The translations under genes and the position numbers were made by a program. From Rhodotorula mucilaginosa (lineage: Eukaryota > Basidiomycota > Microbotryomycetes > Sporidiobolales > Sporidiobolaceae): a stretch of DNA of 64,000 nucleotides. Within the stretch, counting starts at the first letter, position 1. Each line of letters begins with the position of its first letter. Positions 1-11,449 of the stretch are shown piece after piece. A model generated the notes under the pieces. The model saw only the letters and a program-made list of their open reading frames with translations, was not told where the DNA came from and made no database searches. The stretch covers positions 434,001 to 498,000 of the forward strand of contig CP137864.1 of the NCBI GenBank assembly GCA_034406715.1, written 5' to 3'.

Positions 1-150
1 GAAGCACGAGGTACTGAGGGAACGCGTCTCAAACCGACTCGTTCAACGGACCCGCGGCGTGCGCCACGTTCCAGAATAACCTGCGCGAGGTCGTGCGTGG
101 TGAGCTCGCGAAATGGCTCATGCCTAGCCTGTCTGCTGGGTTGGAAGGAC

Positions 151-3076
151 TCACAGCGTTTCGCTGATCGAATCGAGCGAACTCCAATCGAGCGCCGACT
201 GGTCCCACGCTAGCGGCGTTCCGATGCTCGACAACAGCGCCCCGGCGGGGTCCCTCGCTGCGTCGAAGAAGCAAGGACCCCCTCCGGCCGGGTAGTTGAA
301 GTCCGGCGCGGCATCGCTCGGACCACTTGCGTTTGCCATTCCCGAGTATCGACTCCTGTGGTCACCCAGGAGACCAGCCGAGTCAGTGGTCCGCCGACAG
401 GAAACATCCGGCAACACGCTCGGAGGGGGCGGACACTCACGCTGCCTCGGCTGCCTCGCTCCCGATCACGATCCGCGGCACTTCGGCACTCCCGGCCGTC
501 GGAACCGACACCGTGCTCGTCGGAGGATGCGGCGCCGCCGCACCGGAGCTTTCGACTGCTTGCTCCACCTTGAGCAAGATCGCCAACGCCCGTTGCGCGA
601 GCGGCGAGAGCGGCGCGACATCCTTGAAGATCTGCATGCCCTCGCGGAAATCGGCGCGAATGTCTTCTGCGAGCATGCAGGTCGGCGCACGAAGGAGGAC
701 AGAGGACTGGATGATGAGGGAGGTGAAGGTGTGGACTGCGGCGGAGCAGTGGTCAGTAGGAGGAATCGAAAGAACAGACGACGGAGAAACGCGCACAAAG
801 GAAGAACCACCATCTCAGGCCGGCGCGCTCCGCCGAGAGGAGCACGGATCGCATAATCTGAACGTGTCGTCGCGCCGAGATGATGCAGGCGTTGAAAGAC
901 GCAGCCCACGGCGTGCACATCGGCTCGCAATCCGACATGAGAGCTTTCGCAAACCAAGGCCTACGATCGCGCAGACGAGATGGTCAGCTCCTCGAGTCGG
1001 CACAGGACCTCCATCATCCAGTGCGTACCGATGTAGCGCCAGCAAGCCTTTGTGGAGGAGCAAAGCGAGCATGTGCTTCTGCGCGATGATCTTCTCGGGC
1101 AACTGGTCGAGCGTTCTTCCGGAGAAATCAGTCGCGCGTAACCACGCCGGAGCGCTCGCCTCGCTCGCCTTGAGTTCACGATCGAGCGCAAGAACTTGTC
1201 CATAGTCGGGCAAGTCGGGAGTGGCGAGAAGGTCGGCGATCTTGCCGAACACCAGTCCTAGTCTGTACTTGAACCAGTGGAACACTCCCACGGATCCGAT
1301 CGGGGACGCTGCGGCTTCGGAAGCGGTGTTGGGCATCGAGCACTGGACAAAGTGCATCGGGATCGAGTACGGCCGGCCGAAATTGAGCGATTGTCTGTCC
1401 GAAAGGGTCAAAGTTCAGCCCGCAGTCAACGAGGATAGAAGATTGCAAGTGAAGAAGAATATATTCTGGCTCACAGGAGGTCGTAGGTCAGCAGTTCCCA
1501 CCATACCCGCGATCGTTCCTCTACTTCCTCGGGACTGATTTGCCAAACCGCGCAGTTCTTGTGCAGTCCGAGGGACTGTGCAGCTCGGCTCGCCAGACCG
1601 AGGATAGTCCAGGCGGATCGTGCTCCTTCTCGGTTGACGCTGCAGAAGAGGTAGCTGACCATGAGGTGCAGGCTGCGTACAGAGGAGTCTAAGTCAGCAT
1701 TCTGTCGCCGTTGCTTGTACGATGCTCTCACCTTTTCACCGCCGCGACGGTCGGTCGGCTGAGGAAGGGGTAGGGCGGCGCGCTGAGCAGATAGCTAGCC
1801 GCGTTGAAATAGGCCGTCGCTGTTTGTTGATGATCCGATCCATATGTTACGATGAGAGGTCGAGCGAAAGTCTCGGCCAGCGCAAAGATCAGGAGTAAAG
1901 TCGCCACTCGGTGCGGATGCAGTCCGCCGAAACCCGCCAACACCGCGCTCGAGCCACCGGCGTCGTAGAGCAGCGCGAGGTCGCGATCAACTGTCGCCTG
2001 CGAACAAGGTTGGTACATCCAGTCGACGTGCTCGAACTGAGTCGAGGTGTCAGCGAGCACTCTTCAGATGGAAAGACGCGAGGCTGCGCGCAGGGCAGTG
2101 TACTTACATAGATACTGATATAAGCCTGAGCTTGCACATAAGGCGGGAAGAGAGCAGGAGTGGGCTTGTCGGCTGAGCTCGTGCCGATGCCGAAGGGTAC
2201 GTGCAGCTCGTTCATCTCGCCATGATCCATCTGTTGCGAAAAACGGTGTCAGTAAGCAGGGGAAAGCAGTGTCTCACGAGGCATAGCAGGGCACGCACCG
2301 TTTCCGAGTCGATGCAGAATAATGCACCGGCTCCGCGACCGTGGAAACGAGGGCTACTGCCCTGAACTTCCATGACGCCTGGCCCGCAGCCGACGGCAGC
2401 TTCGAGTGCATTTGCGGGGTCGTCTGGTGACGATAAAGTAGCGAGGCCGCCCGTTGGGCTATCCTTTGATGAGCCGGAGCGCGGCGAAGCCAGATACGAA
2501 GAACTGGCAGCGTGGGTGGACAGGCTGCCGCTCGCTATCGGGTGGGCAGGAAGCGGCAAGGTCTCGTGTCGTCCTAAAGTGACGTCGCCACCGAGTCGTT
2601 CGAGTTGGAAAGCCGCTTCGAGCGTGTCGTCTTGTGCGAGAGATGCCTTGGCCGCTTTCATCTGTTTGAGATTTTCCCTATGGCCAGAGGCGTGTCAGCG
2701 TTCGTCGGACTCCCGCTCCATTCGGCGGACGTACTTGTGAGGAAGCTCTCCGTCCGGACAAATCTTTGCGCATCCTCGCTTGGTGCAGCTGGTACACGGC
2801 CATTCGCGAGAGCACTGCGAGGAAGGAGTCGCTGAGCAAAGTCGTCCGAGCCGTTCTGCTGCCGCGGGAGCGGTGTAAGAGCTTGTAGCGCACCTTCAAC
2901 TTCAGTCGTATGCACTCCCGGCAGCTCGTCGCTCGACTTCTCTTTGTCGGCCGCTTCGAATTCGATGTGGGGACGACATCGTCCTCGCTGCGATCTCGAG
3001 CTTCTCGCGGCCTGCCTAGCGTCGAGCTGGCATGTAGACCACCATCTCCATGTGATTCTTGATTGATGTGAGCCAT
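151..3076 (-). CDS. Zn(II)2Cys6 fungal transcription factor
   Basis: A nuclear DNA-binding regulator by family. Near the N-terminus a basic stretch (KRPTKRSRATSCREC) gives the first two cysteines of a zinc binuclear cluster. After an intron the frame continues CSREWPCTSCTKRGCAKIC (about 2750-2810, minus strand), completing the six-cysteine pattern. Around 1560-1731 the reading frame gives the core of the fungal-specific middle homology region (Fungal_trans): an ARSAWTILGLASRAAQSLGLH segment followed by EERSRVWWELLTYD. The last exon ends at a stop at 151-153 after an acidic, Ser/Asp-rich tail that could be an activation region. The start at 3076 (MAHINQESHG) is the first Met of the exon with the zinc cluster. 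An extra upstream exon is possible. Several introns lie between, and I did not place all of them. It is followed, in the same direction, by the GPR1-type transporter, so it may be a local regulator (inference). The target is unknown. Confidence 0.85.
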
Positions 3077-3462
3077 GCGAGCGAGCGTTTGATCACTTCC
3101 GACGGCAGTGTGAAGCGTCGGAGTTTACGATGAGTTCGCGCGGGACCGGACTTCGAGCTTCGGCTTCCGCGAACTTGCGATTTTCGCGGGGGGATCGAAG
3201 CAGCTTCTCTCTTTGACACTTCATTCGCCGGTTGCTTGCCTCTCGCGATCCCCGCCCATAGCGGACGCGTGCGCAAGCCGCTTTGCGACTCGACACTCGA
3301 TTGCAGCTCACGCAGCTCGTCGACGGAAGACCTTCTCAAACACTTCTGAAGCGACATTAGACAAAGAGGAGCAGACCTGACAGTAAACAACAGACACGTA
3401 AAGCCAGACACAGAATCACCGTCCGCAACGCAGCCGAAAGCCGCGCCGAGTAAACGACCTCC
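3077..3462. promoter_or_regulatory. Upstream region of the Zn2Cys6 regulator
   Basis: Spacer of about 390 bases between the regulator's start and the stop codon of the transporter on the same strand. It must hold the 3' end of the transporter transcript and the regulator's promoter. Short open frames here are not supported by any recognisable protein. No clear TATA box or operator was picked out. Confidence 0.4.
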
Positions 3463-4775
3463 TCACTCGCGCCGCATCACGATGGGCGAGACCCGGATCG
3501 CACTGAAAGTGGTCTCGGGACCCCAAAGCGCGCTCGCTGCGCCCCACCACTGCGAGAGAGGAGCGAGAGGCGTCAGGTGGTGCTTGAGAACTGTTATCAG
3601 GAAAGATGAGGCAGAGGGCGTACCGAGCAGGCAGACTGGACAACGAGACCGGGCAGTCAGGAGTCAGTGAGACGTCATCAAAGGCGACTTGAACTTGCAC
3701 GTACAGCACAAAGTCCGAAAACACCGCCCGCGATACGAGCCGAGTCGCTTCCTGCGGAGCATTTCGCTCAATACGCGACCTTGCGAAATCGTCGGCTCGC
3801 CCGGAACTCACCAGTAAAGTTGTTGATGGCGAGAACAAGGAAGGTGACGGCGGTGAAGAACAAGGTCGAGAAGACCGCGAGTGTGGTCCGGAGGGCGGCT
3901 GACGGCGACGACTCGGGTTGTCAGCGGGCGAGTTCAACAGTTCCAGGACGAGCAGGCCAGCGCGCACCGATCATAAAGAAAATTGTGACCATCATCCAGA
4001 CGATGAGGTAAAGACCAATAGCTTGACTAAACTCGGGAGAGATCGAGCCGTCCGGAAGTGTGTAGGCCTGCGCGACGCCAAAGGCTGCCGGACATCGCTG
4101 TCAATTGACCACCACAGCGTGTCGAAAGCAGCCAGATCTGGACTCACCGGGCAAATAGAGCGCAGCGTAGGTCATGTTGAAGGCTCCGTAGGAGCAGAAC
4201 ACCGTGGCGCCAAAGGTGTTACCGCTGATGATCTCGACGAGACCGGTGACCCATTGAGCGATTCCGCCGTAAAGCATGAGCACCGGGACCACAACATTGG
4301 GCGTTTGTACCCCGCGAGCTGTTCGATGTGTGTCAGCAGCAACTCCAGCGTTACACAGTGGAAGCCGCGTTCTTACCGTGGAGAGTCAAGAAGCAAGTGA
4401 GGAAGAAACCAGCTCCGAAAGAGGTCAAGCCCTGTGGTCACAGGGCGGTAAGCACTACTCGAGTGTTACACCGGGGGGAAGAGGCTGAGACTCACGAGGG
4501 GTGCCGGGTTGGCGAGCTGGGGAGGGAGCTCTTTTAGCAAAGGAAAACCACGCCGAATGAAGAGCGAAAGGGAAGCACCTTGCGATGGAACGGAGGGAAG
4601 GGTGTTTGCGAGTAGTCGACCGGGTGCCTATGAGTTGCTCTTTGTCAATGTCCGGGGTAAAGGAAGGAAAATGAAGGAATACTGACCCGCCAGGAGTGAT
4701 CGTGCGCGAAACATTTGCACCCTCATAGTGGCGAGTCTCGTTCTTTTCGAGGTCCGAAGTCGCTTGGTGTGACAT
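3463..4775 (-). CDS. GPR1/FUN34/YaaH family acetate-type transporter
   Basis: Six-helix plasma-membrane transporter of the AceTr family, which in yeasts (Ady2/Ato) moves acetate or is tied to ammonium export. The start MSHQATSDLEK is followed, after an intron, by ELPPQLANPAPL, which carries the family hallmark NPAPL. Next come GLTSFGAGFFLTCF, MLYGGIAQWVTGLVE and ISGNTFGATVFCSYGAF, then a helix with GLYLIVWMMVTIFFMIGARW and LFFTAVTFLVLAINNF. To reach the expected last helix, the sequence SDSARIAGGVFGLCA (3705-3751) must be joined through a 12-nt exon (3624-3635, residues SACS) to the final exon 3463-3549 (WWGAASALWGPETTFSA..., stop TGA). The phases agree, and the resulting GLCASACSWW aligns without gaps to the family's GIITAFIAWY-type segment. 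Divergent from the cytochrome b5 gene. Substrate is inferred from family only. Confidence 0.88.
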
Positions 4776-5172
4776 AGTGAGCAGACTGGCCCTTCAGGTT
4801 GTCAAAGAAGAGAAGCAAGTCGAGTGAAAGCCGGCCGCGAAGAAGCGTTGCTGTTTGTTCTCGACGCAGCGGTGCTTGCGCTCGCCCTCGTACGACATCA
4901 CATGATGCGATCGGAGAGTCCGGAGACGAGTCTTCCGTCGAGTCTCGGCGCTGCTCTGCTGTCGCTGCCGGACACTCAATGCAGGCCACATTCAAGAGTT
5001 GTCAACTCCGTGCGAGGAGAAGCTCCGACCGGACTTGGTCGATCCCCACAGCGGAGTTTCATCGCGAGCCGAGCGTGCCGAAGGCGGGGCATGTGGGGGA
5101 GTGATGAGCCTCAGGCCGAAAGGAGGCTGCGCGCGGCGAAGATAGAGAGCCACAGCGCCTGCATACTGCACT
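4776..5172. promoter_or_regulatory. Divergent promoter, transporter / cytochrome b5
   Basis: About 400 bases between two genes reading away from each other. It contains CGG/CCG half-site pairs (for example around 4913-4923), as expected often by chance in GC-rich DNA. No protein-coding signal stands out. Confidence 0.4.
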
Positions 5173-5839
5173 ATGGGGTGGTTCAGCCGCCAGCAACCCG
5201 TGCCCTCCGGCGTCCATCTCCAGCGTGAAGACGGGGTTAAAGCAGTCGCCGGCGTGGTCGAGATCGAGCATCTGGAGGTCGTCGCAAGCGGTCCAGGGCT
5301 GGAAGGAGCGCCGAAAGCCTCACAGAAGGCACGACAGGGTCGTAGGCATCGAGGCGCGCAGCCAGCGCCCGGGCCGGAAGACCTCGAGATCGCGGCAGGA
5401 GGAAGAGCGCCCGTTGACCCCGCCGACCCTCCTTTCATTCCTCCCGAGGTCGTCGCGGCGCACAATAACAGCGAGGACGGATTCTGTAAGTCTTTCTTGC
5501 CCTCAGAGATCAGCACAATACACTGACAGGCTGTCCCTTCCGTTCAGGGATTATCGTTGATGATCGGGTGTACGATTGCAGCGAATTTCTCGACCTGCAC
5601 CCTGGCGGTCCGGAGGTATTCACGCAGGTTCGTGAGCATCCGAAAGCTAGCCCATATTCTGTCGCTGATTGACATCCGTATAGTTCGGCGGCAAACAGTG
5701 CACGTGGCAATTTGACCGTTGGCACACACGGCGGCAGCTCGACGAGTGGGCACCGGCCCTCCTCATCGGTCGAACATATCCTGTACCGCCCAATCCGTAT
5801 CCTGAGCCTCGGAGATGGATCAAGACCGGAAAGATGTGA
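5173..5839 (+). CDS. Soluble cytochrome b5-like heme-binding domain protein
   Basis: Three exons (5173-5485, 5548-5627, 5684-5839) give a 182-residue protein. Residues 1-95 are a polar, low-complexity leader. A cytochrome b5 fold then begins at about residue 97 with HNNSEDGFWIIVDDRVYDCS. The first axial heme ligand is His122 in the HPGG motif, and the second is most likely His145 in FDRWHTRRQL, a spacing (23) close to classical b5. The domain ends in a Pro/Tyr-rich tail (YPVPPNPYPEP). There is no signal peptide and no C-terminal membrane anchor, so it is probably cytosolic, a carrier of electrons or a heme/steroid-binding protein of the fungal short b5 group. Exon lengths sum to 549 nt, in frame throughout. 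It sits between the acetate-type transporter (divergent) and the hydrolase fusion (convergent). Confidence 0.85.
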
Positions 5840-6223
5840 AGGGGGAGTATGCCGTGCAATAGAAGGCTTTGTACGACTTTTTTCCAGAGATCGCACGAGA
5901 TCTTCCTGGCTCAGCAAGCGGTCCCGTCAGCAAGTCTCGTGCTATTGACGCTCTTCTACTCCGGAGAACCGCCCTTGACCAGATCTAGGGAACTTCCCGA
6001 TCAGGGCAGTAGACCCGCCCGGAATTGACGGTTAACGGTTTAGGTTACCGCAGAAACGGTCCAAGCACGGTTGTCTCGGATCCGGCGCACGACGAGTTCG
6101 TGAGAGTCCGGCGAGGCGCTACACATGCTGATAGAGCCGCGTTTAGAGAAGACTTAAGCGGAGAGAAAAAACCGAATATGTCTTTACAGGACTTTTCTAA
6201 GTACCGATGCAACACTGCGCTAC
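5840..6223. other. Convergent 3' spacer
   Basis: About 380 bases between two converging stop codons. It should hold both 3' untranslated regions. No gene or repeat recognised. Confidence 0.4.
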
Positions 6224-8512
6224 TCAGAGAAAGGCCTTAAGCTCCTTTGCGACGGTCTCAAAGTCCTCGACTTGGTGCCAGTGCCCAACCTCGGCCAGCT
6301 GCACGACCTTGGACCCGTTGATCGCCTGACTGAGGAAGTCGATGGTCGGTTTCGGCGCCGTCTTGTCTTCGTCACCGGCAAAGATGAGCGTTGGCGCGGT
6401 GATCTTGCTGTAGTCGGGGTCGGTCGCGCCGGCCGCCGCCAGACAGGCCTGAGCGTACCCTTCGGCCGGCGTCGTGAGGAGTGAAGCGCGAACGATCGAC
6501 TTGGCCAAAGTCCGTGACGAGTTCGTCTTGGCCGAGACGCCAGCGTTGGCGACCGTGGCGGCAACCGAGATCATACCGCCTTCGCGGACCGTGGCAGCAC
6601 GCTTCGTTAGAGCCTCGACGCCGCCCGGCGCAAACTTCTTGACCGGACCGAGCAGCACTGACGTAGGAGAGCATGGTCAGCATTGCCTAGTGCTTCGGAG
6701 GAGCAATCTTAAAGTCCACCTACCGAGCTTCTCTACCCGCTCCGGATGCTGGGCAGCAAAGGTCGTCGCGATGAGCTGAAGTCAAAGCGGAAAGAGTCAG
6801 TACAGGGTCTCCAGGTAAAGCGGAGGCAATGTGTCGGCTTAGGCTCACCCCGCCCAAGCTGTGTCCGACGACGACAGCCTTCTGAGACTTGACCGCGTCA
6901 AGGACTTCTCCAATACTGGCAGCATAGCCTTCAACGGTCGTGGCCGGTCCGGACGCCGGAGATAGTCCATGCCCTTCAAAGTCGAACGAGACGACCTTGT
7001 ACGCCGATTCGGCGAGACCCGACGCCTGAATGACGGGCGCATAGTTGGTGAGCGAGCCGCCGAGGCCATGGACGAAGATGATCGTCTTGCTCGCGTCGGC
7101 GTTGGCGACTTCGACGTGCAGGTGCAGACCGCTTTCCATGCGAAGAAGAGAGGCGTCGGGAAGGTTGCTGCTCGGAACGTCGGCAAGCAGAGGTTGGCAC
7201 GATGGCGGACCGGACTTGGCATCGGCGACCGTGTTGATAAGCTTGCCGAGACCCGTGATCTCGACCTCGATCTTGTCGCCCGAAGTGAGGAAAGTCGGCG
7301 GGTTGCGACCAATTCCAACTCCGGCTGCCAGCACGCAAAAGCTTGAGAGTCAATGTTGGCTCGTCAGAAGCACGGATACCGTAGACCGACATACCTGGAG
7401 TACCCGTGGCGAGAACGTCGCCGGGCTGGAGCGTAATGCCGCGCGAGCAGGTCTCGATCAAGGTCGGAATGTCAAAGATCAACTCGGTGGTGCTCTGCTT
7501 CTGGCGGACTTCGCCGTTGACGCGAGTCTCGAGCGTCATTGACTTCCAGTCGACACCCGAAGCTGTACACGGGTTGTCAAGAGTCAGCAAAAGTTCGCCG
7601 AAAGATTTGCTGGCTGGCTTGACTGACCATGCACGGCGAAAGGTCCCATCGGGCAGAACGTGTCGAGAGATTTGCCGATGTAGAACTGCTTGTGGTCGCG
7701 CTGACGCTCACGAGCCGTCACCTGCAAGTAGCACTGTCAGCGCTTACGCTCGCAGGAAGTGCGGCACAAGTCTGTGGACGAACGCACGTCATTCAGGATG
7801 GTCGCTCCCCAGACATGCTGCCAAGCGTCGCTCTGCTTGATGTTGATACCTGAGGGGGCCGTCAACGTCAGTCACAGAGCTCGTATTGCAAAACGCAGGA
7901 AGCGAGCGAGAGCGTACCAGCCTTTCCGATAATGATGGCGAGCTCTCCCTCGTAGTCAAGCTTGCTCGTCACGTCGGGGTGTGGATAGATCTCCGCACCG
8001 GATCCGACAATCGAAGTCGCGCGCTTGGTGAAGATGACGGGAAAGTCGGGCTGCTCGTTCGAGTCGCTCGAGTCGTATCCGGAGCGCTGGAACTCTCTGA
8101 GGGGAGCGAGAACGGTGTCGCATCAGTCTCAAGCTACGCGGTGACGCCTTCGCCCAGTACTTACCGCGCGTGTTCCGTATAGTTCTTGCCCACGCAGAGC
8201 ACGTCTCGGCCGGTTACGGGCGCCAAAACTTCGACGTCGGCGAGGTCGATCTCGCCTGCGCCGGGTTGGAGCGAGGCCGAGACGGCGTCCCAATCGCGAA
8301 TCAAGACCTTGAGGTCGGTGACGGGTCGGCCGGAGGCGTAGTTGAGCGGGGTGATGCGAGTCGCATCCGAGTTGACGAGGCCGATGCGGCCAGTCGGGAA
8401 CTGAGCCGTCTTGTCTGCGAAAGCAAAAGAGTGATGAGTAACGGTGCCGCCTCCAGACCGTTCACTGCGGGACTCGGATCGGCGGCGTACAGTTGATGAA
8501 TCGGTAGCTCAT
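6224..8512 (-). CDS. Fumarylacetoacetate-hydrolase domain fused to alpha/beta-hydrolase
   Basis: One protein of roughly 560 residues with two hydrolase domains. The start ATG at 8512-8510 gives MSYRFIN, spliced to YKTAQFPTGRIGLVN. The N-terminal half is an FAH-family (acylpyruvase-like) domain: VGKNYTEHAR, IFTKRATSIVG, DYEGELAIIIGKAG (metal-binding acidic residues), LNDVTARE, QPGDVLATGTP and AGVGIGRNPPTF. A single uninterrupted exon (to 7334) runs from the end of this domain (LGKLINTVADAK) through a short linker into an alpha/beta-hydrolase. That domain has the oxyanion motif HGLGG, nucleophile elbow VVGHSLGG, LIFAGDEDKTAPK (acid) and VGHWHQVE (catalytic His), and ends KELKAFL-stop. Family knowledge: FAH-type enzymes cleave C-C bonds or decarboxylate/isomerise diketo acids, and the second domain resembles lactonase/C-C hydrolases. 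The substrate is unknown. It is divergent from the amidohydrolase gene, suggesting co-regulation. Confidence 0.85.
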
Positions 8513-9140
8513 ACTGGTAAGCGTGCGGTGCAGCGCGGTGGGGAACAGCAGCTTGGAGGTGTGATGGGTTGGATGACGAGAGAAGAGCAAAGCACTGGGG
8601 AGGACCCAGCAGCGAGCAAGGCCTGGACGTGGAGGTCAGCGTCGACCTTCGAGCAAGATACGCCTGAATAGGGCTCCATAGCGCGAGCCAGACGGGGAAA
8701 GTAAGCTAGCGGTGAATCGTCGGAGCGGAAGAGCGAGTTCCGAAATCCGACGACCGGACTTTGCGTTTCTCTCTCCGCCATCTCGCCCTGCTGACCTCGT
8801 GAACAGCTCCATCTGCCTGCTGGATTGCAGTGACCCCCACGGCTGCGCTCCCGCCCGCTTCGCCGAGATTCGAGACCGTTGCTTTGCCTCACATCTCGGA
8901 TCAATGCTGTCCCCTCCGGACCTTGGCTCGACCGGAGTCCGATCCCCATTGTTCCTTTCGATGATTTGCTCAGCCGGAGTGGAACCCCGGACGGTGCCCC
9001 TCAGTCGGCGCTCTGCTATCATCTACCTCTGCGCTGTCAGCTCCTCCTCTTCTCGCTTGCTTGCCACCACAGAGATCACCTTTCTCGGGAATAACTCCAC
9101 CTCCAAAGCTTCTTCACCGCCCGCGAAACCCACTACAACC
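8513..9140. promoter_or_regulatory. Divergent promoter, hydrolase fusion / amidohydrolase
   Basis: 628 bases shared by two genes reading apart. It contains CGG-N11-CCG at 8726-8742 (the spacing used by Gal4-type Zn2Cys6 dimers) and CGG-N3-CCG at 8933-8941. Such pairs occur often by chance at this GC content, so this is only a candidate operator region. No coding sequence with family support was found in it. Confidence 0.4.
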
Positions 9141-11203
9141 ATGCCAGCTGCTGTTCTTTCGCTGCCGCCTGAGACTCGCTTCGACCCGCAAGTGGCGCCG
9201 TCGTACTCGCGCTGGGTACCTCCTAAATGGATGCTACAGCATGCTTCGAACCCCCCAACGCCGCGCCAGCCAAACTGCAACGGGCTCGGCGAGCCGTGGG
9301 ATCCGAAGAAGCCCATGTTCCGCGGCATCGACCTCGTAAGTCCCTTTTGACCGCATTCTTGGATCACTCCGACTCGACGTTTACTGACTCGAGTCCCGGA
9401 CCTCAGACCAAGCCGGACCCTCGCCTCAAGGTCCCAAGCATCGAGATCGTGTGCGACCACGAGGACTCGAAAGTCGCTTTCATCGATGTCAATATCCTCG
9501 ACTCGACGTACGTTGACTTGCCCATCTCATACACTCTTCTTCCGCTGCCATCACCTCACAGAGATACTGATAGCTTAAGGCTCACCCCACAGCGGCAAGG
9601 AACCGTACAGGGGCGACGTCCTCATCAAGGGCAAGCGGATCGTCTCCGTCGGCAAGAAACTCGAGCCGGAAGACCTCGCCGATGCCCGCGTCTTCCACGG
9701 CGAGGGCCGCACCCTCATGTCCGGCATGTGCGACGCGCACACGCATTTCAGCTGGACGAACAGTGGCTCGCTCGACGGACTCGCCACGATGCCGGCGGAG
9801 GAGCACACCCTCTTCGCCGCTCGCTCGGCTCGCACTTTCTTGGACTGCGGCTACACCATGTGCCACGGCGCCGCCTCCGCTAAGCAGCGCCTCGACAAAG
9901 TTATCCGCGACTCTATCAACTCGGGCGAGATTCCGGGACCGCGCTCGACCGCGAACGGGCAGGAGGTGCGTGAGACGGGTTTCTGCTCCTTTTCCGTTTT
10001 GAACAAAGCGCTGATTTTCCTTGCTTGCCAGATCGCGCCTCGCGACGGCGCTCTCATCCCCGGCATCACTCGTTTCGCCGACACGCCGGAGGAGATTCGC
10101 GAGGTCATCAAGGATCTTGCCGAACAGGGTGTTGATCAAATCAAGGCGAGTTTACCTTTTCCTTTCCTTCTTCTACAGTATGCTCACACCTCATTCTATG
10201 CAGCTGTCAATGTCTGGCGAGGAGATTACGGAGACGTTGCGCGCTGAAGACACCACTTTCTCAGACGAGTTGGTCGCGGCCGCTGTCGAAGTGAGTTATT
10301 TTTCCCCCGCGCTCTGCCACCTTACCCGCTTCCCATAACGTCGTACAAACTGATATACTATGATAGGCCGCCCATGCACTCGGCATTCGTGTATGCTCGC
10401 ACGCAAGATCCGATGAAAGCATCTTGCAATGTTTGCAGTGAGTCTTCTGTCTTCGACGCCTCGATATCGATCTCCCCTCGCGCGAGAAGGATCCGTACTG
10501 ACTAATTCTGCATAGATATGGTGTCGATGTTCTCTACCATTGTTCTTTCATATCCGACGCAACTATGACGGCCCTCGAAGCTCAGAAAGATCGCGTTTGG
10601 GTCGCGCCGGCGCTCGCTTGGCTTTACGGCACTCTCGAGGACGCCGAGTCGTTCGGATACCCGCCGACCAAAGCCGAATCGGTCGGGTACGCTCGCGAGA
10701 TCGCCATCGCTGTGCCGGGCTTGAAGGAGATGCACCGCCGCGGTATTCGTGTCTTGCCCGGTGGCGATTACGGATTCGCGTGGACGCCGCACGGCACTTA
10801 CCGCGACCCGGAACTCTTCGTCACCAAGCTCGACTACACTCCGATGGATTCGATCATTTCGGCGACGGCGCTCGGTGGCGAGTTGATGATGCACGGAGAC
10901 GAGCTCGGCAAGGTCCTGCCCGGTTATTACGCCGACTTGATCCTCGTCAACGGTAATCCGCTCGACGACATCTCGCTCCTCTCGCACCACGAGAACCTCG
11001 ACGTCATCATGATCGTAAGTCCAAGCGTTCCTTTGTCCGGCTGCCGGGGATGTTTGCAACTGACGCCGCTCGCACTGCAGAATGGCCGTATACACAAGGA
11101 AGCCGACAAGGACCCTGCGCGTTACGAGGCCAAGGGCTCGTTGATCGACAAGCAGCAGTTCCACGATGCCGATCACTACAAGGACAAGGATACGACGGCT
11201 TGA
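9141..11203 (+). CDS. Metal-dependent amidohydrolase (imidazolonepropionase-like)
   Basis: The start MPAAVLSLPPETRF at 9141 is the first ATG of an open exon. About seven exons follow. The reconstructed protein (about 550 residues) is a TIM-barrel amidohydrolase. A small beta-sandwich strand set (FIDVNILDSTG...VLIKGKRIVSVGKKL) leads to the metal motif GMCDAHTHFSW (HxH). A probable carboxylated lysine is in GVDQIKLSMSG, histidines in VCSHARSDES and VLYHCSFI, and the metal aspartate in LPGGDYGFAW. The end (PGYYADLILVNGNPLDDI) is the typical return to the sandwich. No signal peptide, so probably cytosolic. Family members hydrolyse cyclic amides, lactams, peptidic amides and mycotoxin amides. The specific substrate cannot be read from sequence. 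It is divergent from the FAH/alpha-beta hydrolase fusion. Confidence 0.88.
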
Positions 11204-11449
11204 TGCTCGTTCACGGTGGCTGTTTCCGGACTCTTTCTGGATTTTCTGCGGGAGTGCCGCCTCGGTGTATTTGTCTCTCTCCCTTCCTATCTTTGCGTTG
11301 TTGCTATCTTTCTCTTCTCTTGTATAGCTGTGAAACAAGTACTTTCAAGCGTTCGCCGCGCGCTGCAGTCGACTCGCCACTTCCGAGCCTGCATTCCGCC
11401 GCGAGCAAAGTTGAGCTGCGCTCGAGAGTTCAATAGCAAGTATACGTTT

